The translations under genes and the position numbers were made by a program. This document shows positions 10,621-23,500 of a stretch of DNA of 64,000 nt, one piece after another. Source of the DNA: Phoronis australis (taxonomy: Eukaryota; Phoronida; Phoronidae); NCBI GenBank assembly GCA_002633005.1, contig NMRA01000229.1, forward strand, positions 107,371 to 171,370, written 5' to 3'. How positions within the stretch are numbered: the stretch's first letter is position 1; every line of letters starts with the position of its first letter. The notes beneath the pieces are model-generated. The model was not told the DNA's origin. It saw nothing but the letters and a program-made list of their open reading frames with translations, and searched no databases.

Positions 10621-12839
10621 CGGTATTTATTCAAGGCCTATGCATGGCATTCAAGTGGGTACCTTTTTGTGTTTTTATTGACACATTTTTAAGGATTCGC
10701 TCACGGAGAGAGGGAACAATGTTTGAATCGATTACCTCTACTTTCCTGTTTTTGTGAAATCGTGCAACCGGCTTTCATGCACTGTCTGGCGTGACCATAC
10801 GCCGGTGGAATGAACTGTCACTCTTTTTCCAAGCTTAATGATGTTTAGCCTTTCATCTTAAGGTGTCCATTTCAGACGGGACCCTCTCTCGGTGAAGCAG
10901 ATCGGGGAAAATGTCCCTTTTGTCCCTCTATACATGTAAATCCGACACTGCCAAGTACTCACGAGGAAGTTGAGATTCCAAATTGAACAAAAACATAAAA
11001 CATTCGTGCACACCACAGCACTATCAAGACATTCGACCCAAACAACCAAAAATGTGAAAACATACAATAGGATTAACTGCCATCGAAAGGGTGGAATTTT
11101 GAAGAACGTGAAGACCACTATTTTTGTGAATTACATAGGAGTACTATTTCCGATGGTTGGTTATAAGAAATGCTACTGTTACCCATAGTACCACATTAAA
11201 AGAGTAGTATGTTTTTGAAGACGGTTACTACGAGTTGTTTGTAAGGAATTTCCGTCCCACCGCTTAATACTGCCCTGCGAAACGTTTGACCATAATTACC
11301 AATAAGTTTACCATGATCAGTTCCATATTTGGAGACTTCAAAACGCCATATTCATATGGCGAAACTGTCAATTTCTTTTTTTATTGTAAGTAGAGTGGTT
11401 TGTTTAACGAAATAAATTATCTACTATATAAACTGAATCGTTTGCACAAACTCCGTCTCCCCCGCTCCACTACAGACCTTCGTTGCGCCCGTTTAGGCAC
11501 CGCCTTGGTCCCAGGTTTTGCACTGGCCCCCTATTTGGATTCGAGGTGTTCTATTTTTTTCTTGCAGACCGTTTTTTCGCAGACGCGAAGGGAGGGTGGC
11601 CAATTTCATACTGGCCTTGGTGACGTCAGTTCGTCAGCTTAATGGCCTGCGTGACGTCACTCTGTTGGCTTAATTTCACTCCTTCCGGCTTCTGACAAGT
11701 GCACAATTCATCTGGCGTGTCGCTGCCAAAATTAATGATGCCTCATTAAAAAATCCTTACTCTTCCTTGAGTAAATTAAATTATTTACCTTGGTGTTGGA
11801 AAATTGGCGTTCTTCAGTTATTCTCCTGCTAAAATTGTTATGCGCTCTTTGGGCGCCATCTGTTTGCGTCACCTGTTATTCAGTCAAATGTGAGGTTGCG
11901 TACATGTCATAACAATCGCAAGTGGTTTCATTTCATTACAAGTTTTTGCTATTTATGATCAGAAAACCCAATTTCAGAAAAAAAACTCTCGAGAAATATC
12001 GCAAAATTTTCGAAAATGGCGCATACGTGCGGGTGCCAGCCCACAAGTATGCACTGTTTTCAAAACGGTCACAGATTTCCTTTGTTACAAAAGGCGGAGA
12101 ATTACGAAAAATAACGTTTATTAGATTGTCTTTTTACTTCTTTAAACGGCTGAAACGGGCAAGGTGAATGTCGCTTCATTCCCAGATTCTGCATGCACCC
12201 TCGTTGTCAGCTCTAAGTTTCATGACCAGGTGACAAGCTGAGCACCGGGGTTCGGTGATGATTTCGGTGTCTAGCCGGAGCTCTACACACACTAGCTACC
12301 TAGCTGTATGTTGACGATAGTCTTCATACAGATAGCTGGCTTCTACCTCAGTATGTATATTTATGATTCAACTTTTGTAATATACTGTATTTTAAATGCA
12401 TTATTAGTTTTCACTTTAAAGAATATTACTGTACGTTGTGTTATGGGTCAAATGTTCTGGAAATAAATTTGTACTGCCTGGGGAAAGAATCCCGCAGCCG
12501 CACACCTTGCCTACTAAAATCTGACAGTGACTGAAATTCTGCTTGAAGCTTTGAACACGGCCTTTTAAAGAAGTATTCCTGTCTCTTGCGATGAACACTA
12601 ATGCTCACTATTAGCCTAAGTACTGTATCCATTACCCTCTGCGCTTCGCACTAGCTTTCGCACGGGTAAGTCTAGTATATTTATTCATGAATTTCAGAGT
12701 TTGTTAGTGTTAGTGCCAACACTCAACACTACATGTGTAAGTTTTCATAAAGCAAAGGTTTTCGTAATGGAGACTCGGCCTTTTATGGTCAAATTTCGCG
12801 TTTTCCAAATATTGAAAGGTATTTTAGTTTTGATGCGCC
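10621..12839. other. intergenic, no gene recognised
   Basis: Short ORFs only, none with family resemblance. The twin CRE sites at 11621 and 11652 are listed separately. Confidence 0.35.
11621..11659. promoter_or_regulatory. paired CRE palindromes
   Basis: Two perfect TGACGTCA sites lie 31 bp apart (11621-11628 and 11652-11659) in a locally GC-richer stretch. CREB/ATF factors bind this palindrome. No transcript start is visible nearby; a 5' untranslated exon of the dioxygenase gene further downstream is only a possibility. Confidence 0.25.
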
Positions 12840-13330
12840 CACATATACATGTACAGTATATATGTGGGTGCATATTGCCGTCCGTCATCTCTGTCTGGCG
12901 TCCGGGCGTCAGTTGTTCGGCGTCCGCAGCTGTATCTCCTAAACCCCTCCCTGGATCTTAATGAGATTTGACAGATATGTTTGTATGAAGTCTACTACAG
13001 AAAACGACGAATTTTGAACTGAGCCAACTACCGTTGTGCCCTCTAGTGGCAATTTTAGTTTTTTACACGCTGTATCATCAAAGGTTCTCAACAGATGTTC
13101 ATGAAATTTGGCGCACAGGCATCAGATGAATTAGTGAGATGACGCTATCCTCCCGTTTTCGGATGACTTCGAAGTATTTTGCGCCACCCAGTGGTTTTCT
13201 TTTACTGTTTGGCGTCTCTATCAACCAAACCACTCTAAGGATGACTGTTGAAACTGGTATATATGTTTTTGTTTAGTGTGATTGATAAAACACCAAAAAT
13301 GCTTTTAAGGATTGAAACGAAAACCCAGTT
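12840..13330 (+). repeat. dispersed repeat, related to 440-770
   Basis: It contains CTGTATCTCCTAAACCCC, GTTGTGCCCTCTAGTGGC and GTCTCTATCAACCAAACCAC. The last two match the copy at 440-770 with substitutions. The left side is a GC-rich run of CGTCCG/GGCGTC words. No ORF of interest. Confidence 0.5.
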
Positions 13331-13660
13331 TAAAATATCATACGTGGGTCATTTCCAAAGATGTGTTTGATACTCACCTTTAGATCATGTCTAATTACTT
13401 TCCAAAAGTTTTCATAAAATTTTCAGGCGTCTTACTGGGCTTTGTCTTTAACTGAGATTCATACAGTTCTTCTTCAATGAGATCATTTTCTAGAAACTGC
13501 TACTGTAGAAAGCTTTTGTGCATTGGCGAATTAAACGATCATTTGGAAATGTCCTTACTCCATTGTATTCTACTTCTTCATTATCGGAGTAAGGTTTTTG
13601 TTGTAATTTACATATTTCACACGCTTGTAGCGTCATGTATAATTTAATCACCATCTTTTA

Positions 13661-13880
13661 GGGCGTTTTAAAGAGGCATAGAACGCGAAAGCTCGACAAA
13701 AATGTATTTTAAACAATTCCTGATGAAAGTACCATCTCACAACGTCTACTACGTAGTCATCAACTTTTCCCTGTGAGGGAATTTCCAGAAAAAGTCAGAA
13801 AATTCACGATCTTTGAAATATGCGCAAAAGAAAAACTGTGTGGTCACTACAGAATTTCAAAACTTCCTCCCACTTCTTAC
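13661..13880 (+). mobile_element. foldback element, family D, partial
   Basis: TTTTAAAGAGGCATAGAACG followed by CGAAAGCTCG matches, with substitutions, the left end of the fuller copy at 22602-23006. No matching right end is visible. Confidence 0.4.
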
Positions 13881-15494
13881 GATCATTCGACTAATAGCCC
13901 AGTGAAAGTTATATAATCATCTAGATACCACACGTGTGGTAGTACAGTTCGTTCAGTTTGGAATCTGTTTAGGGTCTCTATTGACTGGGGCACCTGAATG
14001 AAAATAATTTTCTTACTAGCTGGGATTGGGGGAGGGGGTGTATATGGACACACCACATAAAATAGGGTTGTCATATGTAACAACAGATTTCTATCATTTG
14101 GACCTGCAAATGTATGTGAATATCACGTGAATATAACTGAGGGCGATTCTTTTATAATTCAGGAATTTTTCGCGATAACTTTGAAGGTGTCAAAGTAGCG
14201 CACTACAAAATATAATTTCTTTGAAAATCGTCGCTCCACAAATTTCCAAAATAAAAAATTGACGGTTTACTGCAAAAATCTGAGTGCAGCTCTACAAACA
14301 CTTCTAAGCTAGTTAGCGAAGGAACATTTTGTGAAGTTACGAGGTAATTACATGTACAAACTCCGGTGATACCTTCAGTAGTTTTCAAGAAGAAAAAAAC
14401 AGTTGACGAATATTGTCGAAATTAGTCTAGCCTTTCCGATGTTTTGGCGAAAACTGTAATGAAAATACGCATAAGATGTATCGAAAATCGATAGAGAATT
14501 AGTAGACATTTCCAATAATTTTGGCAACAACAGAAGAAAAATATTTCCTTCTGCCTAAATAAGCTTAGAATCTCGAAGAGAGTCAAAACAAAGTCCAAAT
14601 ATTAGCCACGGTTAGATAGATGACAAGGTTTGGCGCTCGCCATTCAAATCGTGCAGCGTGCATGTAGATCGCCTTTTACAAGTACGACGTTAAAGTTCTC
14701 AAACATAATATATCTAACTACAGCGTACTCATCGGTATAAACCCTGAGGTAAGAATGAACCAAAATTAGCGAGTCACACCTACATACATGTCCAAGCTTT
14801 ACTGAAAAAGATGTATTTCTATCTACACTGTGCATCCCATCTTTAATAGATTAATAGATAGGCTGCATGCTCGTAGCCAGCATTGCGCAAGGGGTTGTTC
14901 GAATTTCTGGAACGGTAGACCTTTGATATTTTGCAAAGGTCGACCCGGGATAGTTTTCAGTAAGGCCCTTGAAGCAACTTAATTATGGAGAAGGGAAATA
15001 TGTATACACAACGATGACTCTCAGTTTTTGTTCCTGAGATGAGACGGAAATGGGGATACCGTGACGGTTGCTCGTAAAAAATGGGAGTCAAATTCAGATA
15101 TGTAATGTAGTCCAGAAAGAGAACGTTCTCGCGCTACCTTCCGTCAAACTTTCAAGTCATGCGTGCTTAAATACATACTCAGACTGAATTTTTTAGTCTG
15201 AGAATGACTTGACGACATTTTTATCTGGTTGTACATGTATTTTTGCGTGTTACGTACACGTACATCGCTGGAAATGGGAACGGTCCACTTTTTCCTGAAG
15301 GTTCACCACTACGAAGGTTCACTACACCGAAAATATCTAAAGTTTCGAACCCAGGTTTAATTTTTATACTTTTGCATGCAAAAGTAAACGGTACTTCGGT
15401 TATTAGATGCACTGAGTGGTGTACCTATACCGAAAACAACATACGAAATTGTCCGCATGTCTTATGAATACGGAAAGCTAAGTACGTTCTTCTA
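13881..15494. other. intergenic, no gene recognised
   Basis: AT-rich sequence with ORFs below 70 residues and no recognised domain, RNA gene or clear repeat. Confidence 0.35.
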
Positions 15495-16230
15495 TTTTTA
15501 AAAGGATACCAAACCCGTATTTGGCCTATTGACCGATACTAAAAATGACTTTCCCATCCAGTTCTCTGAAACAAAATAACACTGACTGTAACCATTGGCA
15601 ACCCTCAAAAGTTTGTTGAGAAACTTGAAAACTCCTTTCAAAGTTTGCTAAACGGGCAAGCGTGACCTACGCTTTTTGAGAATTACACGGCAACTGTGGA
15701 CATGTCCACTCACCAAGCACCATATTGTCCAAACTGTGACATGGGGTTCGTAAATTATCAATTGATTCCTTCCTTAACAAGGATTCTGAAACCTATTTTG
15801 AGGATTTCAACCAATCCTCGTTCTCTCACTTGCTGATGAATCATTGGCATCAATCTCGAAAGATAAAGTAAGAATCAACTAAGATTTCGTACCCACTATC
15901 GCACGAATTGGACATTGTGGCCTTTGGTGGGTTGCCGTTTCCCACAGATGCCGCGTAACTCTCTAAAAGCGTAGGTCACGCTTGCCCCTTTAGCAGATTT
16001 TGTAAGGGTTTTCTGATTCTCCTCTTAACTTTAGAGGAATGTTGAGCCGTTACAGAGAATTGTTTTGTTCCAGAGAACTGGATGGGAAAGTCATTTTTAG
16101 TATCTGTTAATAGGACAAAACCGGGTTTGGAATACTTGTAACGTGGAAGATTGTAGCCAGCGACGCATTAGCAGGTGACAGAACGAGAGTTGGTGGAAAT
16201 CATCACAGGGTTTAGTATCCTTTTAAAAAG
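15495..16230. mobile_element. foldback element, family B
   Basis: The left end reads TTTTAAAAGGATACCAAACC and the right end is its near inverse, GGTTTAGTATCCTTTTAAAA. Inside, 15540-15680 and 15960-16130 are long inverted arms, for example ATGACTTTCCCATCCAGTTC against GAACTGGATGGGAAAGTCAT, and AGCGTGACCTACGC against GCGTAGGTCACGCT. There is no transposase ORF. A diverged, shorter relative lies at 49473-49819 in a PDIA5 intron. Confidence 0.7.
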
Positions 16231-18624
16231 ATTACGAAATAGGGATATCGATGAATTATTACCTCATCCGACGGAACCGCGCTCACGGCCACTCGAAAAT
16301 AAATGTAGTTAGAAGGATATCCTGTCTCTGCCAGTCTTCAAAAAGTCAGAGAGTCCCATTCAGTCTTCTCGAATTTAAAACCGCCGTTGGTCGCCGCAGC
16401 CCTGACCCTTGCCTCAGATGTTGTCCCTGCTTGAGAATGAGTCGTTAGTTCAAGACTCACGATTGGCAGCAATTGGAACTGAGCTCATTTGTAAACAATG
16501 TAATCAATGTTTTAAGAACTATTCAACTCTTGCATACCCTTTGAATGGTTACTAAATGGACACAAATATTTCATTCATGTCAGTTCCAACTCATTTAGCA
16601 GACAGTCCGATTAATGAACCTTTGGAGTAGTGAACCTTCGGAATAGTGACACGTAACCTTGGAAATCTTTTCCTTCAAGTTAGTTGCTCGTATGAAGTCT
16701 GCGAGTCTGTGCACCATTGTCACTGATTGCCAAGGAAACACTTTCTTCATTGACCAAAGTTTTATTAGGTCTACATGTAGACCTGCTTTTCCCTAATACT
16801 GTGAACTTGCTCGTTTCCTCAGTGCAAGAACACACGGTAGTTAAATGTTTGGTTTTTGTTTGAGGACTGCCTGTAGTGAACTTACCATCAACGTGTACTG
16901 GATTTAAAGGAATGAAAACGCACACCCGTGTACACGCTCATGCATGTCAATCCCCCAATCCACAATCAAAGTGGATACTGGATGAACAACAATCATTTGA
17001 CGATCACCTGCAATTCAAAATTTGAAAATGTCTGCACATTACCATACTATGCTAGCAAGTACATGTATATCAAAATAGCAGATAACAATCATATTTTCTG
17101 TTGCTTTGTTTCTTGGTCGATTTAAGAAATTCATGAGAGTTCTTTCGCTGCTTTAAAGCTTAGCTATATATAGTTATAGACACTTACTTCTAGAGTCAAA
17201 GCATCACTGCGATTAAATTTGGTCACGTGACCATGTCTTTAATTACAATTTAGCAAAAAATTACCGGTACTTTGATTGAAAAACAACAGTAGGCAATAGC
17301 ATGACAAAATGTTAATTGACGTAAATGTTCAAGATGAAATCAGTTACAGTTTCTTAACTAGGATTTTTTAATTGGACTTATAAAAGTACTTTTGTTTTTT
17401 CCAGGAGACAATGGCTTCTGCTGTGGCGTAAACTTGTAATATTTTAAAAGTATTTAAATTTTGTTATTTACGGTATCCGCTGTTGAGTTCTCTCCCAGAT
17501 ATCAACTAACATCAATGAAACTGTTAACTAATATTGCCTAAGCTGTTCCTTATCCAAAAGCAAAGTACACGACCCTTGATTTTGCGGGTAAGAAAACACA
17601 ATTCCATCGAGAGTGGACAGGGTGGTAATCAGCTGTGGAGCTAACTTAGGTAACTTCATTCTGCCTCAATTTCAACTCCTTTTCGTTTAAACAGCTATGA
17701 ACCATGTTCTGGTGTAAAAAAGACAACTTTCTTTTGGGAGCGTATTTGCTATTCCAGAGCTGGGTCACCTCATTCTTATCTTTTGTTTGCACTTGGAATA
17801 GCCACAATAAAATGCCCCTGTAATTCCTCAGACCGTCCACTCTACTTCAGTGACCTTACTAACAAAGTTGGAAGCAACTTGAAGGCCTGGTCTGAAGCGA
17901 AAACGACTACTGGATCTCAAACCTCAGGAACCAGTTCTCATCGTACAGTCTAGGTACGTAGCCTAAAGCGCGAATATATTGTGTAGCAGGGATAGCATCC
18001 AGTTGGTGATGACACAACGGAGGGCGTGTATGTACGTGCGGCATGTGCGCACCACATGCCTGAGCTCTGACGAGCGCGAGGGTACGCTGACAGGTGATAG
18101 CCGGGTTATTCCACGTATACTAATGTACAAAATATAGGAACACTTCCATGTTTTATTCACTCAACACTGTTGCTCATTTGAAAGTTTCTTGACGGGATAA
18201 CTCATGCTTTTAATGATGCGTTAAGGTTAAGGACGCTGCTACATGTACGTCTGCATCGGAAGACTCTGACGGCTGTGGATAAAGTTGATGTTCTTAGCAC
18301 CAGAACCTTGTTTATAGCGACTGTAATCTAAGTTGAAAATCTGCTAATATAGGTTGATTTGTGCTGCACACGCAAAATGGCTCTGCGACAACTTTCGGCA
18401 GTGTGTACATGTATCACAGTTGTTCCGCTGGAGTATTCGATTCTCTCGACATAGGCTTACTGTACACTGATGTTTATTTTCACAACACTTGGAGATCGAG
18501 ATTGAATTCGCAAAATCGTTAGTCCATTTTGATTCCCATGATGGTTTTTATTAACAGGAAGAACGCTTTGATTTACGTCGTCAGCGGTGAGGTGTGATGC
18601 TGACAGACATACATCACAACGTCT
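16231..18624. other. intergenic upstream of the dioxygenase gene
   Basis: No ORF with recognisable homology. About 17225-17390 contains CACGTGACCATGTCTTTAAT and AAATGTTCAAGATGAAATC, related to the AT-rich dispersed repeat seen at 52990-53340 and 56765-57200. A 5' untranslated exon may lie here, because the first coding exon starts just after an acceptor-like CTCTTTGCAG. Confidence 0.4.
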
Positions 18625-18915
18625 AACATTTTAACCTCTTTGCAGAATGGCGAGGCGAATATTACCAAGCGCTGTGAGATTAGCAAGGACATTGAGGGCA
18701 AGATCGTTTCTAAAGTGCACAACTAACAGGTACCAACTTTTCTCTGATTTAGTATTATGCAAAAAAGAATATTTCAGGGAGAGCAATGTTGCAGCATTGT
18801 TATCCCTTGCTCCATAACCTGATATACCTGACGGATCGATCTGTAGTGTTTTATTATGCGACAATATGTGCTTCTGTCGAATGTTTTCTTCGTCTATTAG
18901 ATAGGCACGCCATTT
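18625..18915 (+). repeat. first copy of the exon 1 region, probably one allele
   Basis: These 291 bases match 19272-19562 at the same length with about three substitutions (roughly 1%). The copy ends at the single N at 18916. Allelic contigs placed in series explain this better than an ancient gene duplication, because similarity stops at the N. Confidence 0.75.
18647..18729 (+). CDS. dioxygenase exon 1, first (allelic) copy
   Basis: It starts with ATG after CTCTTTGCAGA and ends AACAG|GTACCA. It encodes MARRILPSAVRLARTLRARS followed by FLKCTTN: rich in Arg, Ala, Leu and Ser, with no Asp or Glu, typical of a mitochondrial presequence. Phase 2 fits the exon at 21634. It differs from the second copy at Arg11/Lys and Arg19/Gly. 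Confidence 0.6.
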
Positions 18916-18916
18916 N

Positions 18917-19259
18917 AGTATGAACGCTTAACTCCGGTCCAATCGAAGTTATCGCCAGGTGCCACTGTTATCATCAACAGTTACAGAGTAGTGCCGTCAC
19001 TAATAACTACTTATTTTTGGGTTTAATGATAACCAATCGATTTAAAAATGAGTTTTATGTCATTTAGCACATTTAAATGTTCCAAATTGTCACATTGAAA
19101 AAAATCTTAGCGTGCAGCGCTACCTTGCGATAACTTCGATGACGTCAGGGTCACCAACCCTTTACTTCGATGGTCATTAACTACCGAAGCCAGTATGAAC
19201 GGTCCAGTTAACTGCGCTGTTTACGTCGACGCTCCGCTCAGACCGGAGTTAAGTCAATA
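18917..19259. mobile_element. short inverted-repeat element beside exon 1
   Basis: CTTAACTCCGGTC near the left end is matched by GACCGGAGTTAAG near the right end. An inner pair, TCGAAGTTATCGC and GCGATAACTTCGA, is also inverted. It has no ORF. The first allele (18625-18915) has different sequence immediately upstream of the shared block, so this insertion may differ between haplotypes. Confidence 0.55.
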
Positions 19260-19293
19260 TGAAAGGGCCTTAACATTTTAACCTCTTTGCAGA

Positions 19294-19376
19294 ATGGCGA
19301 GGCGAATATTACCAAGCGCTGTGAAATTAGCAAGGACATTGAGGGCAGGATCGTTTCTAAAGTGCACAACTAACAG
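19294..19376 (+). CDS. dioxygenase exon 1, mitochondrial-type presequence
   Basis: This copy is continuous with the rest of the gene. ATG follows CTCTTTGCAGA; the donor is AACAG|GTACCA, phase 2. The peptide MARRILPSAVKLARTLRAGS followed by FLKCTTN is basic, lacks acidic residues and could form an amphipathic helix. The split Ser codon is completed by the C at 21634. Confidence 0.72.
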
Positions 19377-20543
19377 GTACCAACTTTTCTCTGATTTAGT
19401 ATTATGCAAATAAGAATATTTCAGGGAGAGCAATGTTGCAGCATTGTTATCCCTTGCTCCATAACCTGATATACCTGACGGATCGATCTGTAGTGTTTTA
19501 TTATGCGACAATATGTGCTTCTGTCGAATGTTTTCTTCGTCTATTAGATAGGCACGCCATTTCCTGCTTTGGTGTACTGCCTTTGTCTTTTCATTAACGT
19601 CGTATACATGATCATGGGTTAATGTTTTCTGCAGCGCATCATTAGGAACCTCGACATTTGATCATTTGATGTGCGAGCAAATGTAATGATAAATGACATT
19701 TCATTGTCACCCGGAAAGTATTACTTCATAACTACAGTCGTCACACTGTGTTTTAACCAATCAGAGGACAGAGGAATCAGTAGTCATATACTATACACAA
19801 ATATGGACTGGCCATGAGGGTGATATCAGATAATACTGCTCTCCTGATAAAGTGAATATTACCTAACATTCTCGAGGGATCTCTGACTTTGTTTTATTCT
19901 GCCACTGGTGATTCTCTCCTCTGATTTCGTCGTCGCTTATTAAACTTTGGTGTACTGTCATCGTCTGCTCGTATGGTTTACACAGTCAGGGGCTTATGTT
20001 TTCTGCAGGTTTTAATTGCTTAGATCACCGATTGCGACAAATGACCCCGCGCGGCATGAATGAAAATAGTGATATTTATCTGCTAGCTGCTAACATCACT
20101 TCATATCCAACGTTATTGTACAAGCTTTTAGCAAATAAGAGAGCAGTACTACACCGGCATTCAAGTGCGTTCCCAACTAAGTTTTGTGACCTGGTGTAGG
20201 ATGTTATTGCAACGACAGACATCAGCACGTCCCCAGAAATGACAAGTTAGCAGAGTTTTTATATCTCACGGTTTCGTTGTGTCTTGAAGGGAGGGGTGTC
20301 CCTGCCTAAACTACATGTAAATCCACACATGTCCACACAAGCAATCTTAGCCAGGGAAAGAGCAAGATGCTGCACGCTCTGGTCCTTGGTAGTTATTGGC
20401 GAACTGCACGGCGGTTGAGAAACTAGAAACCGTGTCCCTAAAGACCCACGACAGAAGGCGATATGAACTTGCAGTGTACTTGTTCATTCCAGAAAAGGAA
20501 CAACTTATGAAGTCGGCGAATTTCAGTCAGTCATAAAACCGGA

Positions 20544-20582
<39 letters not shown>

Positions 20583-23500
20583 NNNNNNNNNNNNNNNNNN
20601 NNNNNNNNNNNNNNNNNNNNNNNNNNNNNNNNNNNNNNNNNNNNNNNNNNNNNNNNNNNNNTGACTACTGACAAGTACATTTAAAAATTTTTCTCACTTG
20701 TAATTTGGAAAAAATATCTCTCTTTTAAAACTATTAGGCGTTTTGCGAGAGGTACCTGCCAGTCTCTTACTTGCTCAAGTGCTAAGAGTCAAAATGGGGG
20801 AGCTGCGCCCAAATTTTGAAGAATTCGCCATATTTTGTCCATATGACAATTTGAAGTTGTTTTTCGTTCCCGAAGCCAAACAATATCAACATCATTAATT
20901 CATGTTTCCATGGATACTAAGGTACCTGTTAGGTCCTAATACCATAAATTACTTGTAGAACCTGGCGATGTTTTCTTTATTCTTATGGAAATCAAAGTAG
21001 TCAATAGACTTTTGATACTAGCAAGGTCAACGTCAATGCTTTCTTGATAACTTCTCTAATGTCCAGAAATTTACATAGCAGGCATGTTTGTGCGAAGTTT
21101 AATGAGAAATCTACAGTATTTTCGATGTTTTTAAATACTCTGTAACTTTGATTTACATGCATGATTGCTTATTAATTACTATACATCGTGAGAAATCGTA
21201 CATGTAGCTCTCAAACCACATGACAGAATCTCAGACTTTTTGGCACGATTCTTTATATTTAATGCTCAATTTGTTCTTGATACTTTCAAGACGATGTAAT
21301 TGTATCCAAGATTTAAAAATCAACATTGTTTTTACAAATGACCTCTTTGAAGTGCTTTTCGACCTTGATATAGGTCAGTCCATTTTGACTTTAATAAACC
21401 AAATTTGCATGCATAATAACGCTCTAGTTAGCATAAGCACTGAGCCTCTCGGAACACCTAATACCTGATGGATTATGGGATATCGCTCAATTTCAAGTAT
21501 ATGCAGGGTGTCGAATTTAGTTTCAACAGCTACAAGATTGTTCAATGTCAGGTTCCCCAGATTAATTATGAATCGCTGCTATTTTCCCTAAATATGTACA
21601 TAACATCGTGGCAACTTATTTTTAATAATTTAGCCTGGACTACAAAGTACAAGTTGAAGCTGCGCGACCATTCACAACGTCCGTGATTAAAAGAACACCA
21701 GCCGAAATAGTTTCGATTACGGAGACTGCAGAAGGCGATCTCTCGTTCAGGTGGAGTGACGGAAGCAGTGAAGAGTTCCCGCACGTGTTCCTTCGAGACA
21801 ACTGCAGCTGTGATTCATGCTTCGAGAAATCTAGCTTGTCAAGGCTGTACAATTGTGTCGACATCAATATAAAGTCTCATTCAGTACAAGTAATTTCACC
21901 AAGAAGCAATCCATTTGCTGAATAAAATGTCCTATTTGTAGCTGAAGCTGTTATAAGAACCACATTAAGCTCAGATTTAAGTTTTTACACTCAAAATAGA
22001 TTTCATAGTAACGTCATAAAGTCTTGCAGCGTTTTATATTAGCGCCCTCGCCCTTCTTAGAGCGCACTTATACCCGGAGGGCACTGATGAAATGGAGTGG
22101 CAAAAAGCTTAGAAAGGGATCTATAGAGACACAAAAATCTAAACCCAACTGTAATTTTGGATAAACCTATTAATGAGCAGCAACAAAAATTTACTAACGT
22201 TATCTTGATTTTTTATCCCTTGTATAGTAAAATTCCTTTCGTTTTCTATTTTCTGTCATTACAGTTGAGCGGCGATGGGCAGTCCTTCGCCGTTGAGTGG
22301 CCTGACGGACACAAGAGTGTGTTCACATCTGATTGGTTAAAATCGAACAGTTTTGAGCCTCATTCTCAACAACGAATGAAAGACGACATGTTATTCGAAC
22401 CACCGAGAAACAAGTTATGGGGGAAGGAAATGGAAGACAAACTCCTCCGAATTAACTTCAACCAAGTAATATCTCCGTCCTAACCTCTGTGATTGTTTAG
22501 ATGTCAGAGGTGATAAGCAGGGCTAGAGCACAGTTAACTTTGATCTACTGGAATGGTACAATTGTTTATCCATTTATAAATTCAATCTTTGGAGGTTGAC
22601 GCTTTAAAGGGGCATGGAATGCGAAAACTCGTAAAAACACCATTTAAACAGATCGTGACGAAACTGCATCTTTGGGATGCTAACGTAAAAGTTATTTACT
22701 TTGAACAGAGCAAAATTTTTTTAAAAATCGTCAGATTCATTACTTTTTAAAACAGACAAAATATAAACTCTTTCATCAAAATACAATTTTCCAAATTCTC
22801 CTCCCCTAATAATAGATATGCAGGCATGCGCTCAAAGAACTCGGACTGGCGTTTTTTGAAATTTGTAACTAAATGAAATGTGCTTTGACACCAACAGGCA
22901 CACACCGTAGAAATATCTGATGAACAGTATGGCGTCAGTCTCGGTGACAGGGAACCACCTCGATTAATGCAATTCAGTCTGTTTTTACTTTCTATGCCAT
23001 TTTAAGAACTACAAATCATCTCGAGCGCATTGAATTACATCCGCACTTCACATGCCACCTGACCGATCAATACACGGTCTTTGTGGATTTCAGGTAATAA
23101 CTAACGACGGCAGTCTCGAGGCATTTCTGTCAGAGCTTGTCACCACAGGGATAGTAGTTCTGACGGACACTCCACCTCAAAAGGAGATGACGAAGGTGCT
23201 CTGTGATCGGGTAGCCTTCATCTCTCCGACACACTACGGGTAACTGCAGCTCTATCATTTCCCTATCACAGTTGTCTTATCAAATAATTTCAGTAGTTTC
23301 ACTTTCAAGTAACTAATCGAAAACACTTAAGTGCTTTTGTGTTGGCTTCCGTCGCAATGACGTCGCAGAATGCATTGAATTTTGATTTTTTCAGTTTTCA
23401 TCCAATGGTATATTCAGTGCTATGACTGATGGGTTTTTTCTTTATGTTTTGTCCAATTTATGAGGAAAAACAAATCTTTCTGCACCTGAAATACGCGGTG

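Noticed and set aside
18647-19376. Two alternative first exons from a recent exon duplication
   Set aside because: Similarity stops at a single N with about 1% divergence, the same pattern as three other N joins without exons. Allelic contigs are the simpler reading.
18631-19511. Two near-identical 77-residue minus ORFs
   Set aside because: They are antisense shadows of dioxygenase exon 1 and its flank in the two allelic copies.
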